A DNA stretch of 9,949 nucleotides from JADCCX01 sp031378805 (GTDB taxonomy: Bacteria; Pseudomonadota; Alphaproteobacteria; Rhizobiales; Beijerinckiaceae): NCBI GenBank assembly GCA_031378805.1, contig JANNEO010000129.1, positions 1-9,949 of the forward strand, written 5' to 3'. Positions 6,307 through 9,949 of the stretch are shown here, piece after piece; positions within the stretch are counted from its first letter, which is position 1, and each line of letters begins with the position of its first letter. A program made the position numbers and the translations under genes. Below the pieces are notes generated by a model that was not told the DNA's origin, ran no database searches, and saw nothing but the letters and a program-made list of their open reading frames with translations.

Positions 6307-6618
6307 ATGCAGGCGATTATGGTGGATGGTGGAGCGGAATTGGACGGCGTGCTCAGCCGCGAGCTTCCGATCATCAATCGCAAGGGCCTGCACGCCCGGG
6401 CCACGGCCAAATTCGTGCAATGCGTGGAAATGTTCGACTCCCAGATCACGGTCAGCCGCTCGGGAGAGACTGTCGGCGGCACCTCGATCATGGGCATTCT
6501 GACACTTGGTGCGGGCATTGGCAGCACCATCACCGTCACAGCCCAGGGAGCGGATGCGGACAAGGCTCTCGATGCGATCGCCGCACTGCTCGCCAACCGC
6601 TTTGGCGAGGGCGAATAG
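6307..6618 (+). CDS. ptsH: HPr phosphocarrier protein
   Basis: This 103-residue cytoplasmic phosphocarrier passes phosphate from enzyme I to EIIA proteins. His29 in the signature GLHARATAKF is the catalytic histidine. Ser60 in GGTSIMGILTLG corresponds to the regulatory serine (Ser46 of Bacillus HPr) that HprK modifies, so substrate and kinase occur in the same locus. HPr proteins usually have 85-90 residues; the surplus is a poorly conserved N-terminal tail of about 16 residues. Met5 (6319) is a possible alternative start, and no strong ribosome site favours either. The stop codon is 2 bases from the stop codon of the oppositely transcribed hybrid kinase, so transcripts probably overlap. Enzyme I is not in the window. 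An Npr/PtsO label is also possible, but the HprK neighbour favours an HPr role. Confidence 0.93.
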   Translation: MQAIMVDGGAELDGVLSRELPIINRKGLHARATAKFVQCVEMFDSQITVSRSGETVGGTSIMGILTLGAGIGSTITVTAQGADADKALDAIAALLANRFGEGE

Positions 6619-6620
6619 CC

Positions 6621-7790
6621 TCAGGCGGCTTTTGCAGCTGTGCGGCTCTTGGGCTGCAATGCGGACTCAAGCGCCTCGCGCACGGCCCGCGCCGTCACTG
6701 GCTTTTCAACGAACCCGTTGGCACCTGCTGCCGCAAACGCGGCCTTGTCTGCCTGCGACACCCGCCCCGTAACTGGAATGACCGGCAGCGATGCCAGAGG
6801 TTCCGGCATGGCACGGATTGCGCGCAGGGCCTCGATCCCGCTGAGGCCAGGCAGCGTCTGATCCATCATGACCGCAGCGAACTGACCTGATGATAGCATC
6901 GTGAGTGCGTCCTCCGCCGTCGCGGCCTCCGCCATTTCGAAACCGAAATGCTCCAGGACGGCCGCCATGATCATGCGGTTGGCCTGGTTGTCGTCGACCA
7001 CCAGAATGCGCCGTCCAAGCGGTTCGGCAGCCATGCTGACGTCATTCTGAATGACCGGAACAGTACCCTCAGGCCCTTCCGGCAGCTTGAGGCGCAGCGT
7101 GAACCAGAACATGGCACCTTGGCCAGGTCTGCCTTCGCAACCGGCCTCCCCACCCATGGCATTGGCCAGGCGGCGCACCATCGCAAGGCCGATGCCGGTG
7201 CCCGGCACACCGTTGTCGATGCGGGCAAAGCTGCGGAAGAGCTTTCTCGCCTGGTCGTCGGTGAAACCCGGCCCGGAATCCTCCACCATGAACCGCAGGC
7301 CCTCAAAGGCCCCGCGCCGGTCGACAGGGGTCACGGACAGGCGAATGCCGCCGCTCTCCGTCACCTTGATGGCGTTGTCGAGCAGGTTCTCAAGCATCTG
7401 ACGGATGCGCCGCGCGTCAGCCAGCAAGACAGGCGCAATCCTGGTATCAAGATCAAGTGCGAAGGAGAGGGACTTGGCAACGGCGCGGGCTTCTGCGGAA
7501 ACCGCGACCGTACCGATGAATTCCTTAAAATCGAAGGCCTTCTCTCTGCAGGCCAGATGGCCCGCGCGACCGGCGCTTTCGTCAAGGATATCGCTGGCGA
7601 CAGCCCGCAGATGGCTGGCCGCCGCACACAAGCCATCAACCAGCCGCAACTGCTCAGGCGACAAGCCGGATTGGCGCAACAGCGTCGCCATGGCATCGAT
7701 GCCACCCAGCGGCGAGCGCAACTCATGCGCAATCTCCGCCACGGAATGGACGTCGTGCGCTGCCGGCTTTTCCTTGGCGTCTCGTGACAT
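6621..7790 (-). CDS. Soluble hybrid histidine kinase with C-terminal receiver domain
   Basis: This 389-residue protein has no membrane segment and no recognisable sensory domain; the kinase core begins almost at the N-terminus. The H-box contains His22 (AHELRSPLGG). The ATPase domain shows LENLLDNA (Asn135, Asn139), VEDSGPGF (Asp171) and GTGIGLA (197-203). A receiver domain spans about residues 261-375, with the acidic pair Asp266-Asp267, phospho-acceptor Asp310, Thr341 and Lys363 (EKP). All motifs for autophosphorylation and internal phosphotransfer are present. The residue after Asp310 is Gln, where hydrophobic residues are more common. The protein must receive its signal from a partner or an unrecognised region. 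ATG at 7790 is chosen because GGAG (7802-7799) precedes it by 8 bases; an in-frame ATG at 7832 would add 14 poorly conserved residues. No response-regulator output or Hpt partner is adjacent. Confidence 0.9.
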   Translation of the reverse strand: MSRDAKEKPAAHDVHSVAEIAHELRSPLGGIDAMATLLRQSGLSPEQLRLVDGLCAAASHLRAVASDILDESAGRAGHLACREKAFDFKEFIGTVAVSAEARAVAKSLSFALDLDTRIAPVLLADARRIRQMLENLLDNAIKVTESGGIRLSVTPVDRRGAFEGLRFMVEDSGPGFTDDQARKLFRSFARIDNGVPGTGIGLAMVRRLANAMGGEAGCEGRPGQGAMFWFTLRLKLPEGPEGTVPVIQNDVSMAAEPLGRRILVVDDNQANRMIMAAVLEHFGFEMAEAATAEDALTMLSSGQFAAVMMDQTLPGLSGIEALRAIRAMPEPLASLPVIPVTGRVSQADKAAFAAAGANGFVEKPVTARAVREALESALQPKSRTAAKAA

Positions 7791-7890
7791 CGAACAAGCT
7801 CCATCACGCCTCGCCCCGAGACATGATTTCATACCGTTGTACGCCAATCCCCTTTCGTGATGACTAAGAGCCGAGGCACTTTGCGGGGAA

Positions 7891-7916
7891 TGCGATTCAT
7901 CGCAAATTTTTTCTTT
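7891..7916. promoter_or_regulatory. Palindrome followed by T-tract in the divergent gap
   Basis: TGCGATTCATCGCA (7891-7904) is a perfect dyad with 5-6 paired bases. On the plus strand it is followed by AA and TTTTTTCTTT (7907-7916). Read on the plus strand it resembles a small intrinsic terminator, but no gene ends before it. Read as DNA it looks like an operator next to an A-tract, about 100 bases before the hybrid-kinase start and 140 before the glycosylase start. A role in controlling the divergent pair is possible. The rest of 7791-8045 holds no gene that I can support. Confidence 0.4.
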
Positions 7917-8045
7917 CCAGCAGTTGAGCGCCGGTATCGATGCCGTCGGGACTGGGGGACGACGCGAGAAACGGGTGTCGTCACAGGCATCGTTGTGGTC
8001 CAGACTGGGTTTTTCAGCGAAAGCGCTGTCAGACAAGGCCAGGAC

Positions 8046-8690
8046 ATGCAGACACTCATCGAGTCCCAGAGTGATATCGAGGTGGGCGTGGCGGCCCTGC
8101 AGAGGGAGTGCGAGGTGATGCGCCGCATCGTGCCGCTCACCGGCACACCCCCGCTGCGCCGCCAACGCCATGGCCTCGATGGGCTGATCTGGATCATCAT
8201 CGGTCAGCAGGTTTCGGTCGCGGCGGGCAACGCCATCTGGAACAAGCTTGCCGCCAACTTTCCCGAGCGCAGCCCGGCGATTTTCCTTGCTGCGGAGGAT
8301 GATGCGCTGCGGGGGTCTGGTCTCTCGGCCCCCAAGATCCGCACGGTTCGCGCGATTGCACAGGCCCTGACCGACGGATCCCTGGACCTTGAGGTGTTGC
8401 GCTCCATGGATGCCGATGCCGCCAAGGCGAGCATGACGCGGATCAAGGGGATTGGCCCCTGGACGGCCGATATCTACCTGATGTTCTGCCTTGGCCACGC
8501 CGATGCCTTCGCGCCCGGCGACCTGGCCTTGCAGGAGGCGATCCGCATCGCCTTTCGATTGCCAGAGCGCCCGACCGACCGCGAAATCGGACTGATCGCC
8601 GTACGCTGGAGGCCCTGGCGTGCCGTGGCGGCGCGCTTGCTGTGGGCCTATTACAAGGTCGAAAAGGAGCGCGAAGGCGTGGGCGCATGA
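8046..8690 (+). CDS. DNA-3-methyladenine glycosylase II (AlkA-like, HhH-GPD)
   Basis: This 214-residue base-excision repair enzyme is predicted to remove alkylated purines such as 3-methyladenine. The helix-hairpin-helix lies at residues 132-142 (RIKGIGPWTAD), with Trp139 as in AlkA. The GPD loop follows, with catalytic Asp159 in APGDLAL. An earlier segment, LIWIIIGQQVSVAAG (48-61), is typical of the family. The N-terminal domain of E. coli AlkA (282 residues) is missing, which is usual for the compact bacterial form. ATG at 8046 is preferred because AAGG (8035-8038) precedes it by 7 bases. The frame is open upstream to 7857, but that part reads like random GC-rich sequence with no family similarity. 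The gene is divergent from the hybrid kinase and 89 bases upstream of the phosphoesterase. Confidence 0.9.
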   Translation: MQTLIESQSDIEVGVAALQRECEVMRRIVPLTGTPPLRRQRHGLDGLIWIIIGQQVSVAAGNAIWNKLAANFPERSPAIFLAAEDDALRGSGLSAPKIRTVRAIAQALTDGSLDLEVLRSMDADAAKASMTRIKGIGPWTADIYLMFCLGHADAFAPGDLALQEAIRIAFRLPERPTDREIGLIAVRWRPWRAVAARLLWAYYKVEKEREGVGA

Positions 8691-8779
8691 GGCGAAACTG
8701 TGCCGCACCGCTGCATTCCCCTTGACGGAAGCCGCCTGACCACCACACAGCGTCCAGTGTATCCAACCAGGCGCCGCGC

Positions 8780-9667
8780 GTGACCTTTCTTCTCGGCCAT
8801 CTTTCCGATCCGCATGTCGGCCCCGTGCCGCGGCCGCGTCTGCGCGAACTCGCGGGCAAGCGCTTCACCGGCTATCTCAACTGGCAGCGCGGCCGTCACC
8901 TCATTCACGACATGGGCATGTTGGAAAAGATCACGGCGGATCTTCTTGCCCACCGGCCGGACCATGTGGCGCTCACCGGTGATCTCGTGAATATCGGCCT
9001 GGAGAAGGAGTTCGTGACAGCGCAGCGCTATGTCGCGCGGCTGGGCAGCCCGGACTTCGTCAGTGTCATTCCCGGCAACCATGATGCCTATGTGCGTTCG
9101 TCTTTTGCCTACATGGTGGGGTCCACCGCGCCGTGGATGACGGGAGACGGGCAAGACACGCCGCGCTTCCCCTATGTGCGCATCCGCGACGGCGTGGCGC
9201 TGATCGGCCTGTCCTCGGGCGTGCCCACCGCACCGCTGCTGGCGTCAGGTGTCATCGGCGCGAAGCAGATGCAGGCATTTGCACGCGCGCTGGATGAGGC
9301 GAAGGCCGCCGATCTCGTCCGCGTCGTGATGATCCACCACCCGCCGACCCGCACGGGCGCCTCCTACGGGCGCGGCTTGCGCGATGCACGGGCCTTCGAG
9401 CGCATCATCGCAACGCACGGCGCAGACCTGGTGCTTCACGGCCACAACCACCGGCACAGCGTGGTGATGATCAAGGGGCCGGAAAGCATGGTTCCCGTGG
9501 TTGGCGTAGCCTCGGCCTCCGCCGTGCCGGGCAGCCCCAATCACCGCGCGGCGTATCATCTCTACCGCATCGAGCGCGTGAAGGGGCAGACGGCGATCAC
9601 CTTGCAGATCAGGGGCCTGCTGCCGAGCGGTGCCATCGGTGATGTGGCGACCGAGCAGTTGGGCTGA
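8780..9667 (+). CDS. Calcineurin-like metallophosphoesterase
   Basis: This 295-residue protein is predicted to be a dimetal phosphoesterase acting on an unknown phosphomonoester or phosphodiester. The five metal-binding blocks are complete and in order: Asp10-X-His12 (SDPH), Asp68 (TGDLVN), Asn100-His101-Asp102 (GNHD), His186 (MIHHPP) and His220-Gly-His222-Asn-His224 (HGHNH). The pattern is that of the family containing cyclic-nucleotide phosphodiesterases (CpdA/Icc-like), but the substrate cannot be deduced. There is no signal peptide, so it is probably cytoplasmic. GTG at 8780 is the first usable start after an in-frame stop at 8723-8725, and AGG at 8769-8771 is a fair ribosome site. recO starts 25 bases after its stop, so the two are probably co-transcribed. 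Confidence 0.9.
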   Translation: MTFLLGHLSDPHVGPVPRPRLRELAGKRFTGYLNWQRGRHLIHDMGMLEKITADLLAHRPDHVALTGDLVNIGLEKEFVTAQRYVARLGSPDFVSVIPGNHDAYVRSSFAYMVGSTAPWMTGDGQDTPRFPYVRIRDGVALIGLSSGVPTAPLLASGVIGAKQMQAFARALDEAKAADLVRVVMIHHPPTRTGASYGRGLRDARAFERIIATHGADLVLHGHNHRHSVVMIKGPESMVPVVGVASASAVPGSPNHRAAYHLYRIERVKGQTAITLQIRGLLPSGAIGDVATEQLG

Positions 9668-9692
9668 GGCGCAGCCATGCTATCCTGTCGCC

Positions 9693-9949
9693 ATGCAATG
9701 GACTGATTCAGGGATCGTTCTGGGCACCCGCCGCCACGGCGAGACGGGGGTGATCCTGGAACTGATGACGGCGCAGCACGGGCGGCATCTGGGCATGGTG
9801 CGGGGCGGGCGGGGCAAGCGGAATGCCGCTGTTTTGCAGGCCGGAAACACGGTCGGCGTGACCTGGACGGCGCGGATCGAGGAGCAACTTGGCCAGTACA
9901 GCGTCGAGGGCGACGTGATGCGTGCGGGTGCCCTGATGGACAGCGCGGC
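9693..9949 (+). CDS. recO: DNA repair protein RecO (5' part; cut by the right edge)
   Basis: The first 85 codons of recO are present from the ATG at 9693, and the frame is open to the window end. The N-terminus MQWTDSGIVLGTRRHGETG, then VILELMTAQHGRHLGMVRGG, fits the RecO OB-fold N-terminal domain well. Its usual features are W.D.GIVL..R..GE and a G...G.VRG(G/A) loop. RecO helps load RecA onto single-stranded DNA with RecR (and RecF) during recombinational repair. RecO proteins have about 240-260 residues, so roughly two thirds are missing here. The gene lies 25 bases after the phosphoesterase. Confidence 0.92.
   Translation, partial: MQWTDSGIVLGTRRHGETGVILELMTAQHGRHLGMVRGGRGKRNAAVLQAGNTVGVTWTARIEEQLGQYSVEGDVMRAGALMDSA

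Noticed and set aside
7857..8045. Longer N-terminus for the glycosylase
   Set aside because: The translation of this part has no family similarity, and AAGG with proper spacing supports the ATG at 8046. The region also holds a palindrome and T-tract typical of non-coding DNA.
7791..8708. Upstream extension of the hybrid-kinase frame, giving 695 codons in all
   Set aside because: The extra part runs antisense through the glycosylase gene and shows no domain. A good GGAG ribosome site supports the start at 7790 instead.
8722..8750. TTGACG with ACACAG at 17 bases as a promoter for the phosphoesterase
   Set aside because: The -35 box is good, but the -10 box has almost no match to the consensus, and the gene may be co-transcribed with the glycosylase.

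Overview
This is a GC-rich chromosomal segment of an alphaproteobacterium, most likely of the order Hyphomicrobiales (Rhizobiales). The main evidence is the chain of a ChvG/BvrS-type sensor kinase, a short HPr kinase, a mannose-type EIIA and HPr. That gene order is characteristic of the order. No transposase, integrase, tRNA, rRNA, CRISPR array or phage gene is visible, and the window reads as ordinary core genome.

Layout. Positions 1-1750 hold three minus-strand genes, transcribed in the order MarR-type regulator, NlpC/P60 cysteine peptidase, septation protein A/YciB (cut by the left edge). They concern the cell envelope. Next comes a minus-strand RraA-like gene (1845-2543). It keeps the D-X20-R-D motif of 4-hydroxy-4-methyl-2-oxoglutarate aldolases. 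A 152-base divergent gap separates it from a plus-strand short-chain dehydrogenase (2696-3445), and this gap contains five tandem copies of a 15-base unit.

The plus-strand signalling block (3528-6618) is chvG, hprK, EIIA and HPr. ChvG is a membrane sensor kinase, and its stop codon overlaps the start of hprK. HprK, EIIA-Man and HPr form a regulatory phosphotransferase module with no EIIB, EIIC or EI here. The response regulator chvI, which normally sits directly before chvG, is absent; the dehydrogenase occupies that place. The hprK-EIIA junction carries a direct repeat and a perfect 9-bp hairpin.

A minus-strand soluble hybrid histidine kinase/receiver protein (6621-7790) converges on HPr with only 2 bases between the stop codons. 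Divergent from it is a 3-methyladenine DNA glycosylase (8046-8690). A calcineurin-like metallophosphoesterase (8780-9667) and the 5' part of recO (from 9693) follow. The right end therefore mixes DNA repair with a phosphoesterase of unknown substrate.

I found no clearly new multi-gene system. The best leads are the chvI-less chvG locus, the 15-base tandem repeat, the structured hprK-EIIA junction, and a MarR gene whose conserved reading frame extends upstream with no normal start codon.
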